Positions 37,798 to 47,655 are shown, numbered from the stretch's first letter. The stretch is DNA of 64,000 nucleotides from Marinobacter lipolyticus SM19 (GCF_000397065.2 NZ_KE007326.1:322124-386123); one strand, 5' to 3'. Made by a program: numbers and translations. The notes: generated by a model not told the origin, from the letters alone.

Positions 37798-39330
37798 TTA
37801 CTCCTCGCCCTTCCGGGCTTCTGCCTTGTGCTCCGGGCGCATGGCAGGGAACAGGATGACGTCGCGGATGGACGGTGAGTCGGTCAGCAGCATGGCCAGG
37901 CGATCGATACCGATACCCTCACCCGCGGTGGGCGGCAGGCCGTATTCCAGGGCCATGACGTAGTCTTCGTCGTAGAACATGGCTTCGTCGTCGCCGGCGT
38001 CTTTCTCGGCAACCTGGGCCTGGAATCGCTCGGCCTGGTCCTCGGCGTCGTTAAGCTCGGAGAAGCCGTTGGCGATTTCGCGGCCACCGACGAAGAACTC
38101 GAAGCGTTCGGTGACGAACGGATCGCTGTCCTTGCACCGGGCCAGCGGCGACACTTCTTTCGGGTATTCGGTAATGAACGTGGGCTGCATCAGACGGTGC
38201 TCCGCCGTCGCCTCGAAGATCTCGATCTGTACCTTGCCCAGACCCCAGCCATCCTTGAGGTGAATTCCCAAGTCCTTTGCAACCTGGCGGGCGCTCTCTT
38301 CGTTCGCCAGCTGCTCGGCCTTGATGTCGGGGTTGTAGCGCAGAATCGCGTCAACCACCGTCAGACGATCGAACGGCTTGCCAAAATCGTATTCGATGGT
38401 TTCTTCCTGACCATCTTTCAGAGTGCGGGTATTCACTACCGTCGTCGTCCCCAACACCTTGTCGGTGATGGTGCGCAGCATATCTTCGGTCAGGTCCATC
38501 AGATCGTTGTAATCAGCGTATGCCTGGTAAAACTCGACCATGGTGAATTCCGGATTATGACGGGTGGAAAGCCCCTCATTACGGAAGTTACGGTTGATTT
38601 CAAACACTCGCTCGAAACCACCAACCACCAGGCGCTTGAGGAACAGCTCAGGCGCGATACGCAGGTACATGTCGATGCCCAGCGCATTGTGATGGGTCAC
38701 GAAAGGCCGTGCCGTCGCGCCACCGGGAATTACCTGCAGCATCGGGGTCTCCACTTCCATGTAATCCCGGTCGGTGAAATACTGACGCATGGCGCTTATG
38801 ATTTTCGAGCGCGCGTAGAATACCCGGCGACTGTCCTCGTTTACCATCAGGTCGACGTAGCGGTGACGGTAGCGGGCTTCAGTGTCGGTCAGCCCTTTGT
38901 GTTTTTCCGGCAGCGGGCGCAGGGACTTGGTGAGCAGTGTGTACTCGTCCATGCTCACGTACAGGTCGCCCTTGCCGGACTTGCACAAGATGCCACGCAC
39001 GCCGACGATATCCCCGAGATCCCAGTGTTTGGTGTCTTTCTGGACATCCTTGGAGGCGTAGATCTGGATACGGCCAGTCATGTCCTGAACCACCTTGAAC
39101 GCCTTGCGATCCAGCATCATGCGGCCGGCGATGGCCACCTGGATACCCATCTCCGCCAGCTCTTCCTTGCTTTTGTCCCCGTACTTGGCCTGCAGTTCGG
39201 CGGCAGTGGCATCACGGCGGAAGTCATTAGGGAAAGCATTGCCCTGCTCACGCAAGTCCGACAGCTTGGCGCGACGCTCGGCAATCAGCTTGTTGTCCTC
39301 GTGCGGTGCATTCTGGGTTTGTTCAGTCAT
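37798..39330 (-). CDS. lysS: Lysine--tRNA ligase (class II)
   Basis: LysS charges tRNA-Lys. The 510 residues comprise an OB-fold anticodon-binding domain ([19 protein letters not shown]) and a class II catalytic core: motif 2 region [20 protein letters not shown] and motif 3 [16 protein letters not shown]. It follows prfB by 53 bases, the conserved prfB-lysS order, and precedes ung. Confidence 0.97.
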   Translation of the reverse strand: MTEQTQNAPHEDNKLIAERRAKLSDLREQGNAFPNDFRRDATAAELQAKYGDKSKEELAEMGIQVAIAGRMMLDRKAFKVVQDMTGRIQIYASKDVQKDTKHWDLGDIVGVRGILCKSGKGDLYVSMDEYTLLTKSLRPLPEKHKGLTDTEARYRHRYVDLMVNEDSRRVFYARSKIISAMRQYFTDRDYMEVETPMLQVIPGGATARPFVTHHNALGIDMYLRIAPELFLKRLVVGGFERVFEINRNFRNEGLSTRHNPEFTMVEFYQAYADYNDLMDLTEDMLRTITDKVLGTTTVVNTRTLKDGQEETIEYDFGKPFDRLTVVDAILRYNPDIKAEQLANEESARQVAKDLGIHLKDGWGLGKVQIEIFEATAEHRLMQPTFITEYPKEVSPLARCKDSDPFVTERFEFFVGGREIANGFSELNDAEDQAERFQAQVAEKDAGDDEAMFYDEDYVMALEYGLPPTAGEGIGIDRLAMLLTDSPSIRDVILFPAMRPEHKAEARKGEE

Positions 39331-39383
39331 GTTGGCTCACTAAAAATCGGGAGTTGTCCGGGTTAGCGTGGCGAAGGCGCTGA

Positions 39384-40479
39384 TTACAGCGCCATCTTCA
39401 GGCTGGCTTCGATAAATTTGTCGATGTCACCGTCCAGCACCGACTGGGTATTGCTGGTTTCGACCTTGGTGCGCAGATCCTTGATGCGACTGTCGTCGAG
39501 CACGTAGGAGCGGATCTGGCTACCCCAGCCGATATCGGCTTTGGCATCTTCGGCTTTCTGCTTTTCGGCGTTGCGTTCCTGCATCTCACGTTCAAAGAGT
39601 TTGGCCTTGAGCTGCTTCATGGCCTGGTCTTTGTTCTGATGCTGACTGCGCCCGGCCTGACAGGCCACCACAATCCCGGTGGGATTGTGGGTCAGACGTA
39701 CCGCGGACTCGGTCCGGTTTACGTGCTGACCACCCGCACCGGACGCACGGTATACGTCAACGCGCAGATCAGACGGGTTAATTTCTATTTCAAAACTGTC
39801 GTCCACTTCCGGCGATACAAACACGGAAGAGAAGGAGGTGTGGCGACGGTTGCCGGAATCAAACGGCGACTTCCTCACCAGACGATGGACACCCGTCTCG
39901 GTGCGCAACCAGCCGTAGGCATAGTCGCCCTGGATGTGGATGGTGGCACTCTTGATGCCTGCCACTTCCCCTTCCTGCAGTTCGACAATTTCTGCTTTGA
40001 AGCCACGACGTTCCGCCCAGCGCAGGTACATGCGCAACAACATGTTGCCCCAGTCCTGGGCTTCGGTGCCGCCTGAGCCGGCCTGGATGTCCAGGTAGGC
40101 GTTGTTGGCATCCATTTCGCCGGAGAACATGCGGCGGAACTCGAGCTTTTCGAGATCTTTGTCGAGGCCTTCCAGATCCGCTTCGATTTCGCCAACGGTG
40201 CCTTCGTCCTCTTCCTCGGCGGCGATTTCCAGCAGGCCTTCGGCGTCTTCGAGGCCGGAGGTGAGGTTGTCGATGGTGCGCACGATCAACTCAAGGTCCG
40301 AACGCTCCTTACCCAGTGCCTGAGCGCGCTCGGGATCGTCCCACACCGTGGGCATTTCCAGTTCCCGTTCTACTTCGACCAGTCGTTCACTACGCTGATC
40401 GTAGTCAAAGATACCCCCTGAGCGCTTCGGTGCGCTCACGAAGGTCTTTAATCTTCGTCACAATGGGATTAATTTCCAT
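39384..40479 (-). CDS. prfB: Peptide chain release factor 2 with programmed +1 frameshift
   Basis: RF2 terminates translation at UGA and UAA. Translation starts at the ATG at 40479 and reads 24 codons to an in-frame TGA at 40407-40405 in the context CTT TGA C. An internal Shine-Dalgarno AGGGGG lies at 40419-40414. A +1 slip at CTT continues into the main frame, for 364 residues in total. This is the classical autoregulatory site: low RF2 favours frameshifting and more RF2. The main frame has the RF2 specificity SPF ([12 protein letters not shown]) and the catalytic GGQ ([13 protein letters not shown]). The frame read alone wrongly suggests a start at 40439. Confidence 0.97.
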
Positions 40480-40540
40480 GAAACCCTTACTCGCTCTTGA
40501 AAATGGAGAGTAAAAACAGAGGCGGAATTCTACCGGAATT

Positions 40541-40555
40541 CTGATTGTAAATCAG
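40541..40555. promoter_or_regulatory. Palindrome over a possible prfB -10
   Basis: CTGATT-GTA-AATCAG is a perfect six-base inverted repeat with a three-base centre. On the minus strand it contains TACAAT, a candidate -10 about 65 bases before the prfB ATG. No good -35 is visible. Promoter or operator use is speculative. Confidence 0.25.
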
Positions 40556-40581
40556 CCTGGGGATTTGTTTGCTTCGGAGTT

Positions 40582-40676
40582 GGTTCCGGGGTGGGGGTCG
40601 CTTTTCTTTCGGGAAAAGAACTCGCTGCGCTCAGACACCTTTGTCCCTGCAGAAAAGCAACCCCCACCCCGGAACC
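40582..40676. repeat. Long inverted repeat, copy 2 of a two-copy family
   Basis: Arms 40582-40607 and 40651-40676 pair at 25 of 26 positions around a 43-base centre nearly identical to that of copy 1 at 36911-37004. Compared with copy 1, each arm differs at about six positions, five of which are matched by compensating changes in the other arm. It lies between recJ and prfB. Confidence 0.85.
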
Positions 40677-40704
40677 GGCAGACTTTTGTGCCAGCCCTCC
40701 AGGG

Positions 40705-40734
40705 TTGTCGGATTACGCTTTGCTAATCCGACAA
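40705..40734. repeat. Short palindromic repeat downstream of recJ
   Basis: TTGTCGGATTA and TAATCCGACAA form a perfect 11-base stem around an eight-base loop, 13 bases past the recJ stop. The sequence resembles REP-like palindromes common in gammaproteobacterial intergenic DNA. It may also stabilise or end the recJ transcript. Confidence 0.65.
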
Positions 40735-40746
40735 ACCAACCGGAAA

Positions 40747-42483
40747 TCATGAGTTCAGTGGCTCCAGATAATCCACCAACAGTTGGAGGTTGGTTCGCCC
40801 TCTGAAGGTATTGGCATCTGGCTTGTAAACTACCCTGGCCCCGGTTTTGGTGTAGTCGGGCACTTCTGGCCCGGTATTGAAGGCAATGCCATCAACGATC
40901 CCACTGCCATCAGCGGGCTGCAACACCAGCTTCAGGTGGTTTTCGCCGACGATGCGCTGGCTGACGACGCGGAATTCTCCGTCGAACAGCGGCTCGGGAA
41001 AGTGCTGACCCCAGGGACCGGCTCGCTTGAGCAGGGTGGCGGTGTCCAGGCACAGCTCCTGACTGTTCAGCGGGCCGTCGGTAACGATGGCGGCTTCCAG
41101 ATCTTCTGGGGTGAGCGTGTCCCGCACGGCTTTGTCGAAGGCTTCGCAGAAGGTGTCCAGATCTTCCCTGGCCAGGGTCATGCCGGCAGCCATGGCGTGA
41201 CCGCCGTATTTCTTCATCAGGCCGGGATGACGTGAGTCAACCACTGCCAGGGCATCGCGGATGTGCAGGCCGGGAATGGAGCGGGCGGAGCCTTTAATCT
41301 CTTCGCCGTTATCATCGGCGGCAAACGCGACTGTCGGGCGGTTGGTTTGTTCGCGGATACGGGCGGCGAGTATGCCGATGACACCCTGATGCCACTCCGG
41401 ATCATACAACGCCAGCCCCCAGGGCAAGCCTTCCAGATCCAGTGACATGGACGCCAGAAGATCCTGGGCCTGGGCTTTCATGTCCTTTTCGATGGTGCGG
41501 CGCTCGCGGTTGAAGGTATCCAGGTCCCTGGCCAGCCTGCGCGCTTCATCCGGGCTGTCCGCCAACAGGCAGGCAATGCCGATGCTCATGTCATCAAGCC
41601 GGCCCGCAGCGTTCAGGCGAGGGCCGACCACGAAGCCAAGGTCGGTGGAGCTGATGGCGGTGTGATCGCGGCCCGCCACTTCCAGCAGCGCCAGAATCCC
41701 CGGGCGGGCCTCGCCCTGACGAATCCGGCGCAGGCCCTGCTCGACGAAGATCCGGTTGTTGTGATCCAGCGGTACCACGTCCGCCACGGTCCCCAGCGCC
41801 ACCAGATCCAGCAAGGTGCCAAGGTTGGGCTGCGGCTCCGGCAGTCTGCCCTGCTCCCGCAAATGCTTGCGCAATGCCGTCAGCACATAGAACATCACGC
41901 CCACACCGGCGGCGTTTTTGCTGAGGAACGGGCAACCCGGCTGATTGGGGTTCACGATGGCATCGGCGTCCGGCAGGGTCTCGCCTGCCAGGTGGTGATC
42001 GGTGATGACCACCCGGATGCCCAATTCTTTCGCTGCCCGGACACCCTCAATGGCCGAAATGCCATTGTCTACGGTGACCATCAGGTCCGGGAGTTCATCC
42101 TCATCTTTCAGCCGATGAATGATGCCGGGAGTCAGGCCATAGCCGTCAGCAAACCGGCTAGGCACCCGGAAGTCGACACTTTTCAGTCCCAGCATGGAGA
42201 GACCGAGCATGGCGACGGCGGTGCTGGTGGCGCCGTCAGCGTCGAAATCGCCCAGAATCATGACCCGCTGCTCGCCTGCAATCGCTTCAGCCAGCAGCTC
42301 CACCGCCCGGTCGATGCCGCGCAACTCCATCGGTGAGGCCAGATGTTTCAGGGTATAGCTCAGCTGTTCGTCGGAGGTAACGCCGCGTGCGGCGTATAGA
42401 CGGCGAAGCAAGGGGGGCAGGTTTTGCCCCCAACCCGGAACGGAATCGGGCTGGGGGCGGCGCAGGATCTTTTTGGGTGTCAT
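40747..42483 (-). CDS. recJ: Single-stranded-DNA-specific exonuclease RecJ
   Basis: RecJ is a 5'-3' ssDNA exonuclease for recombination and mismatch repair. The 578 residues contain the DHH phosphoesterase motifs (GDFDADGATSTAVAM, then VITDHHLAGE and DAIVNPNQPGCPF) and a DHHA1 module with KYGGHAMAAGMTL, followed by an OB-like C-terminal domain. The ATG lies six bases after the thrC stop, so it is probably co-transcribed with hom-thrC. Confidence 0.96.
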   Translation of the reverse strand: MTPKKILRRPQPDSVPGWGQNLPPLLRRLYAARGVTSDEQLSYTLKHLASPMELRGIDRAVELLAEAIAGEQRVMILGDFDADGATSTAVAMLGLSMLGLKSVDFRVPSRFADGYGLTPGIIHRLKDEDELPDLMVTVDNGISAIEGVRAAKELGIRVVITDHHLAGETLPDADAIVNPNQPGCPFLSKNAAGVGVMFYVLTALRKHLREQGRLPEPQPNLGTLLDLVALGTVADVVPLDHNNRIFVEQGLRRIRQGEARPGILALLEVAGRDHTAISSTDLGFVVGPRLNAAGRLDDMSIGIACLLADSPDEARRLARDLDTFNRERRTIEKDMKAQAQDLLASMSLDLEGLPWGLALYDPEWHQGVIGILAARIREQTNRPTVAFAADDNGEEIKGSARSIPGLHIRDALAVVDSRHPGLMKKYGGHAMAAGMTLAREDLDTFCEAFDKAVRDTLTPEDLEAAIVTDGPLNSQELCLDTATLLKRAGPWGQHFPEPLFDGEFRVVSQRIVGENHLKLVLQPADGSGIVDGIAFNTGPEVPDYTKTGARVVYKPDANTFRGRTNLQLLVDYLEPLNS

Positions 42484-42489
42484 ACCGGG

Positions 42490-43890
42490 TCAGGTATTCT
42501 TCCAGTTCTCGGCGATGAATTCCTGAACGCCCGCAATGTTGTTGTCCAGCACCGTGTAACGCTCTTCCCTTTCAAACAGGTCCGCCATATGGGCCGGCAG
42601 TTCAGGCTTGATGGTCAAGCCGGATTCCGCAATGGCATCCGGGAACTTGGCCGGGTGGGCGGTGCCCAACGTAATCATCGGTACCGCCTTGTCACGGCGA
42701 CAGTTCCGGGCCGCGCGTACACCGATGGCGGTGTGTGGATCCAGCAGATATTCATTCTGCTCATAGATTTCGCGAATGGTGTCGCAGGTGGTCTTGTCAT
42801 CCACCGCGTCGCTATCGAACAGCTTGCGCGCGTGTTTCCAGCGGTATTCCTCGATGCTCACCGGGCCCTTGGCGGCATTTTCCAGGAGCAGTTTGACTGC
42901 GGCACCGTCACGACCGTGCAAATCAAACAGCAGACGCTCGAAGTTACTGGAAACCATGATATCCATGCTCGGCGACAGTGTGTGCTCGAGCTGGTGCTGC
43001 TCGTACTTGTTGCCGCTCATGAAGCGATGAAGAATATCGTTGCGGTTGGTGGCAATCACCAGTTGGGAAATCGGCAGGCCCATTTTCTTCGCCAGGTAGC
43101 CAGCGAAAATATCACCGAAATTACCCGTGGGCACCGAGAACGCCATGCTGCGATCCGGACCGCCCAGCGCCAGTGACGCCTGGAAGTAATAGACGATCTG
43201 GGCCATGATTCGCGCCCAGTTAATGGAGTTCACCGCCGCCAACTGGGTCTTGCCGCCCAGGAACGACTGGTTCCCGAAGCTTTCTTTCACCATACGCTGA
43301 CAGTCGTCGAAATTGCCACGTACCGCAATATTATGAATGTTGTCGCCCTTGACCGTCGTCATCTGGCGACGCTGCACCTCGGACACGCGCTCGTGCGGGT
43401 GCAGGATAAAAATATCGACATGCTCGCAACGGCGGCAGCCCTCAATCGCAGCGGAACCGGTATCCCCGGAGGTCGCGCCCATGATCACCACGTGCTGCTT
43501 GCGTTTCTCCAGCACGTAATCCAGCAGCCGACCCAACAGTTGCAGGGCAAAATCCTTGAACGCCAGGGTCGGGCCACGGAACAGCTCTAACACCCATTCA
43601 TTGGTGTCGAGCTGAACCAGCGGTGCAACGGACTGATGGGCAAACACGCTGTAGGTCTCATCCAACATCGTGTGGAAGTCATCTTCCGGAATGGCGTCGT
43701 CCACGAACGGGTACATTACCTTGAACGCCAGTTCGCTGTAGGACAGGCCACGCCAGCTGCGGATTTCTTCCAGACTGAAATGAGGCAGTGACTCGGGAAC
43801 ATACAGGCCACCATCAGTGGCCAGCCCGGTCAGCAGAACGTCTTCAAACCCCAGGGCGGGAGCTTCCCCCCGTGTACTGATGTATCTCAC
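42490..43890 (-). CDS. thrC: Threonine synthase
   Basis: ThrC converts O-phosphohomoserine to threonine with PLP. The 466-residue protein has the PLP-lysine segment LAFKDFALQLLGRLLDY and the phosphate-binding MGATSGDTGSAAIEG. The start is GTG at 43890 with AGG about seven bases upstream. It follows hom by 11 bases, so the two threonine-pathway genes form one unit with recJ. Confidence 0.96.
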   Translation of the reverse strand: MRYISTRGEAPALGFEDVLLTGLATDGGLYVPESLPHFSLEEIRSWRGLSYSELAFKVMYPFVDDAIPEDDFHTMLDETYSVFAHQSVAPLVQLDTNEWVLELFRGPTLAFKDFALQLLGRLLDYVLEKRKQHVVIMGATSGDTGSAAIEGCRRCEHVDIFILHPHERVSEVQRRQMTTVKGDNIHNIAVRGNFDDCQRMVKESFGNQSFLGGKTQLAAVNSINWARIMAQIVYYFQASLALGGPDRSMAFSVPTGNFGDIFAGYLAKKMGLPISQLVIATNRNDILHRFMSGNKYEQHQLEHTLSPSMDIMVSSNFERLLFDLHGRDGAAVKLLLENAAKGPVSIEEYRWKHARKLFDSDAVDDKTTCDTIREIYEQNEYLLDPHTAIGVRAARNCRRDKAVPMITLGTAHPAKFPDAIAESGLTIKPELPAHMADLFEREERYTVLDNNIAGVQEFIAENWKNT

Positions 43891-43901
43891 GTGCGTACCT
43901 G

Positions 43902-45203
43902 TCAGTTAAAGTTTTCGGCGCGGATGCGAACAACCTGACCATCGATGTCCGTCAGGGCTTCCAGCTCCTCAATAGCGCGATTCACCTGGCGCTCCTGGAC
44001 CGTGTGGGTCAGGATGATCACCGGAATACGACCGTCTTTCAGCTCGGACTCCTTCTGCATGATCGACTCGATATTGATGCCATGCTCGCTGAGAATCGAG
44101 GCAACCTTGGCCAGCACCCCCGGGTGATCCATTGCGGTAATGCGCAGGTAATACGCCGACTGGATATCCTCCATCGGCAGCACACCCAGGTCTTCCAGCG
44201 CGGACGGATCAAAGCCAAGGTACGGTACCCGCTGGGAGCTTCCCGATGACACGGTACGGGCAACATCGACAATATCAGCAATGACCGCAGAGGCGGTTGC
44301 CTCGTCACCTGCGCCCGGGCCGTAGTACATGGTCTGGCCCACGGCGTCGCCATCCACCAGTACGGCGTTGAGTACGCCATCCACCTGGGCAATCAGGTGG
44401 CTCCGCGGCACCAGGGTCGGATGCACACGCAGTTCAATGCCATCCTCACGGCGACGCGCAATACCAAGATGCTTGATCCGATAGCCCAGCAGCTCCGCGT
44501 GAGCAATATCGTAAGGCGTGATCTGCGAGATCCCCTCGGTATAGGCCCTTTCGAACTGCAGCGGCACACCAAAACCGGCGGAGGCCAGAATGGTCAGTTT
44601 GTGTGCGGCGTCGATACCCTCAACATCAAAGGTCGGGTCGGCTTCGGCATACCCCAGATCCTGGGCTTCCTTCAGAACTTCCGCAAACTCACGGCCTGCA
44701 CGCATCTCGGTCAGGATGTAGTTGCCGGTGCCGTTGATGATGCCGGCAATCCAATCGATACGGTTGGCAGCCATGCCCTCGCGAACCGATTTGATCACTG
44801 GAATGCCACCTGCAACGCCCGCTTCATAGGCAACAATAACGTTGGCCTTTTCAGCCGCCTCAAAAATCTCGTTACCGTGGACAGCAATCAGGGCCTTATT
44901 GGCCGTGACCACGTGCTTGCCATTCTTGATGGCAGCCAGCACCAGCTCCCGGGCCGCTTCATACCCACCGATCAACTCCACCACAACATCGATGTCGGGG
45001 TCGTTGATGACGTCGAAAATGTCGGTGCTGAACGGAATACCGCCCATATCAATATCTTCCCGGGGGGTACGGCTCGCCACCCGGCCAATCCGGATATTGC
45101 AGCCGGCACGGCCCGCAATGATTTTGGCGTTTCGGGTCAATACATTGAATGTACCGCCGCCAACGGTTCCCAATCCGCAGATTCCGACACTGACGTCTTT
45201 CAA
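43902..45203 (-). CDS. hom: Homoserine dehydrogenase
   Basis: Hom reduces aspartate semialdehyde to homoserine, the branch point to threonine and methionine. The 433-residue monofunctional enzyme has an NAD(P)-binding motif GICGLGTVGGGTFNVL, the catalytic domain (VAYEAGVAGGIPVIKSVREG), and a C-terminal ACT domain (ITAMDHPGVLAKVASILSEH) that likely gives threonine feedback control. The start codon is TTG, supported by AGAGGTGA seven bases upstream. Confidence 0.96.
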   Translation of the reverse strand: MKDVSVGICGLGTVGGGTFNVLTRNAKIIAGRAGCNIRIGRVASRTPREDIDMGGIPFSTDIFDVINDPDIDVVVELIGGYEAARELVLAAIKNGKHVVTANKALIAVHGNEIFEAAEKANVIVAYEAGVAGGIPVIKSVREGMAANRIDWIAGIINGTGNYILTEMRAGREFAEVLKEAQDLGYAEADPTFDVEGIDAAHKLTILASAGFGVPLQFERAYTEGISQITPYDIAHAELLGYRIKHLGIARRREDGIELRVHPTLVPRSHLIAQVDGVLNAVLVDGDAVGQTMYYGPGAGDEATASAVIADIVDVARTVSSGSSQRVPYLGFDPSALEDLGVLPMEDIQSAYYLRITAMDHPGVLAKVASILSEHGINIESIMQKESELKDGRIPVIILTHTVQERQVNRAIEELEALTDIDGQVVRIRAENFN

Positions 45204-45328
45204 ACTTTCACCTCTGATCCCGCTTGGGGGTGCTGATGGGTTTTCTTGGGGTTGTATCGAGAGGCCATAGTATACCGATTAAGGGCACGCTGAATAAGCC
45301 CCGCATCGTCGCTATGGCATTTCGTTCA

Positions 45329-45353
45329 GGATGCCGGATATGCTCCGGCATCC
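45329..45353. terminator. Hairpin downstream of dsbC
   Basis: GGATGCCGGA and TCCGGCATCC form a perfect ten-base stem with a five-base loop, six bases past the dsbC stop codon on the minus strand. No U tract follows, so it may act as a stabiliser or a REP-like element rather than an intrinsic terminator. Confidence 0.5.
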
Positions 45354-45359
45354 GCGGTG

Positions 45360-46097
45360 TTATAGCAGGCCTAGCCCTTCAGCCAGTTTCCGGGCCGGAA
45401 CGTAGCCACGAACCATGTTACCGTCCTCCAGCACAATAGCAGGCGTTCCAGTGACACCAACCTGCCCCCCCAGATTGAACTGATCCCTGACCGGATTCTC
45501 GCAGGTACCGGCATCAACCGGCTTTCCGGTCTTGGCCGCGTTCATGGCTGCCTGCTGATCATCACTGCACCAGACCGACACGTACTTATTGAAAGAAGGC
45601 GTGTTTGGACCGGAACGGGGGAAACCGTAGTAGTGAACGGTGATGCCGTAGCTATTGATCTCGCCCATCTCGGCATGCAGCTTACGGCAATATGGGCAAT
45701 CAATATCGGTAAAGACGGCAATTTCCGCCTTTTCTTCACCATCAGCGGGATAGCTGATCACTCCCCTGGCACCAAACTCTTCCATCTGGGACTTGCGCAC
45801 GATGGCCCGATTCTTTTCCGACACGTTGGCAATACCATTATCGGTTACCTGCAACAGATCCCCTGTCAGCAGATAGCCACCATCCCGGGTGGTGTAGATG
45901 GTGTCACCGTTATTGCTGTATACCTCATACAGACCGGGCGCCTCGGACTCGCGAACCTCAGTCACTTTAAGGCCCGGGATGGCCGTTGTGAGCCGCTCGG
46001 CGATGCGGTCCTCCGTCTCCCCGGCCATCGCGACCTGTCCGCCGACCACCACCAAGGCGACTGCCAGGGTGAATTCAAACATTTTTCTGACCAACAT
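45360..46097 (-). CDS. dsbC: Thiol:disulfide isomerase DsbC
   Basis: DsbC rearranges wrong disulfides in periplasmic proteins. The 245 residues start with a signal peptide (FEFTLAVALVVVGGQVAMAG), then a dimerisation domain (TAIPGLKVTEVRESEAPGLY) and a thioredoxin fold with the redox motif CPYC (FTDIDCPYCRKLHAEMGE) and cis-proline in VTGTPAIVLEDG. A second cysteine pair, also typical of DsbC, is present. It lies between xerD and hom. Confidence 0.95.
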   Translation of the reverse strand: MLVRKMFEFTLAVALVVVGGQVAMAGETEDRIAERLTTAIPGLKVTEVRESEAPGLYEVYSNNGDTIYTTRDGGYLLTGDLLQVTDNGIANVSEKNRAIVRKSQMEEFGARGVISYPADGEEKAEIAVFTDIDCPYCRKLHAEMGEINSYGITVHYYGFPRSGPNTPSFNKYVSVWCSDDQQAAMNAAKTGKPVDAGTCENPVRDQFNLGGQVGVTGTPAIVLEDGNMVRGYVPARKLAEGLGLL

Positions 46098-46233
46098 AAT
46101 GTCTTCCGCTTTCGGTTGTTGTTCAAGCCTGGAAGTTCCCCAGGCCTACTCGCTCAAACTACTGCGACACTCTGATGACGTTAAAGTTCAGGCCTGACTT
46201 CACGGCCACCAACCTTACCGGAAACCACACCAC

Positions 46234-47166
46234 TCAGCCACGGGGATGATGAGATTGATGCAGCGACTGAAGGCGCTGCCGGGCTACGTGCGTGTATATC
46301 TGCGTTGTCGAGAGATCGGAGTGTCCCAGCAGCATCTGGACAACCCGCAGGTCCGCTCCATGATTCAGCAGGTGCGTCGCAAACGCGTGACGCAGGGTAT
46401 GTGGAGACAAGTGCTTGTTAATACCCGCGCGCACGGCGTAATGACGGATCCGGTACCAGAACGTCTGGCGAGTCATCGCCACAGGACGATTACCCGGAAA
46501 CAGCGCATCAGAAGACCGACCTTTCAGCAATTCAGAACGCCCTTCCTTCATATACTGAACCAGCCAATCCACCGCCTCTTCCCCAAGGGGCACCAGTCGC
46601 TCCTTGTTGCCCTTTCCGGTAACTCGCACCACGCCCTGGCGGAGGTTGACCTGATCCACTCGCAGTTCCGTTAACTCAGAAACACGCAATCCGCAGCCAT
46701 AGAGAATTTCCATCATCGCCTTGTCACGTAACTCGATCGGCACTGCCGGATCGGGTTCAGCCAGCAACGCATCGACATCCTGCTCGGAAAGGGAGTCCGG
46801 CAAACGGCGCGGCAGGCGAGGGCTGTCAATTTGCAACGTGGGGTCTTCACTGATCACTCCTTCGCGCAGCAGATATCGATAGAAACGCCGCAATCCAGAC
46901 AATCGACGTGCAGCCGTGGAGGTTTTTGCACCGTCCGCCAGCCCCCGGGATATCCACGAGAGAAGATCCGTGCGCCGCACCGCACTCAACAAGGGCCGCC
47001 CCGGTTGATCCGCCAACCACGCCGCCAAACCCTCAAGATCATTACGATAGGCCATTCGGGTTTGCTCGCCGAGTCCATCTTCCAGCCAGATGGCGTCGGT
47101 AAAGCGGGCAATCAGCGCTTCGTCATCAGGTCTGAGTTCCGGTCGGGATCTGCGTTGGGATACCAT
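46234..47166 (-). CDS. xerD: Tyrosine recombinase XerD
   Basis: XerD resolves chromosome dimers at dif together with XerC. The 310 residues have an N-terminal SAM-like DNA-binding domain and the catalytic set: Arg in YGCGLRVSELTELR, Lys in VTGKGNKERLVPL, HxxR in LSPHTLRHAFATHLL, His in LLGHSDLSTTQIYTHV and the nucleophilic Tyr in IYTHV. The XerD rather than XerC call rests on its place directly before dsbC, as in Pseudomonas. GGAAG lies six bases before the ATG. Confidence 0.93.
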   Translation of the reverse strand: MVSQRRSRPELRPDDEALIARFTDAIWLEDGLGEQTRMAYRNDLEGLAAWLADQPGRPLLSAVRRTDLLSWISRGLADGAKTSTAARRLSGLRRFYRYLLREGVISEDPTLQIDSPRLPRRLPDSLSEQDVDALLAEPDPAVPIELRDKAMMEILYGCGLRVSELTELRVDQVNLRQGVVRVTGKGNKERLVPLGEEAVDWLVQYMKEGRSELLKGRSSDALFPGNRPVAMTRQTFWYRIRHYAVRAGINKHLSPHTLRHAFATHLLNHGADLRVVQMLLGHSDLSTTQIYTHVARQRLQSLHQSHHPRG

Positions 47167-47218
47167 GCATGCTTCCGGGGCAAACGGTTAAGAGCCCTGT
47201 TTATATCAGTCAGACACA

Positions 47219-47245
47219 AAAAAGGCAGCCCACGGCTGCCTTTTT
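47219..47245. terminator. Rho-independent terminator between rplS and xerD
   Basis: AAAAAGGCAGCC-CAC-GGCTGCCTTTTT is a 12-base stem with flanking A and T tracts, so it can work in both directions. It ends the rpsP-rimM-trmD-rplS transcript 30 bases after the rplS stop and separates it from xerD. Confidence 0.9.
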
Positions 47246-47274
47246 CTGAAGCACTCTGTTCAGCGCAATGCTGA

Positions 47275-47631
47275 TCAGCCCAGCTTCTCCTTGATACGAG
47301 CTGCCTTACCAGACAGGTCGCGCAGGTAGTACAGCTTGGCCTGACGTACGTCACCACGACGCTTCACGTTGATGCTGTCGATCAACTTGGAGTGAGTCTG
47401 GAAAGTACGCTCAACACCCACGCCGTAAGAAATCTTACGCACAGTGAAGGAAGAGTTCATGCCACGGTTCCGCTTACCGATCACAACACCTTCGAACGCC
47501 TGCAGACGCTCACGGTTGCCTTCAGTTACACGAACCTGGATAACCACGGTGTCGCCCGGCGCGAACGCAGGGATTTCCTTGGTCATCTGTTCTGCTTCAA
47601 GTTGACTGATGATGTTGTTCTTGCCGCTCAT
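47275..47631 (-). CDS. rplS: 50S ribosomal protein L19
   Basis: L19 sits at the 30S-50S interface. The 118-residue protein matches the family ([20 protein letters not shown] and [17 protein letters not shown], ending in a basic [20 protein letters not shown]). AGGAG lies seven bases before the ATG. It is the last gene of the rpsP operon and is followed by a strong terminator. Confidence 0.98.
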   Translation of the reverse strand: MSGKNNIISQLEAEQMTKEIPAFAPGDTVVIQVRVTEGNRERLQAFEGVVIGKRNRGMNSSFTVRKISYGVGVERTFQTHSKLIDSINVKRRGDVRQAKLYYLRDLSGKAARIKEKLG

Positions 47632-47655
47632 CGTATGCTCCTGATACCCAATCTT

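Noticed and set aside
38197..39366. Long plus-strand frame opposite lysS
   Set aside because: Shadow of LysS, no motifs; the LysS frame is complete.
39384..40439. prfB as a simple frame starting at 40439
   Set aside because: The frameshift signal and the upstream 24-codon leader show the real start is at 40479.
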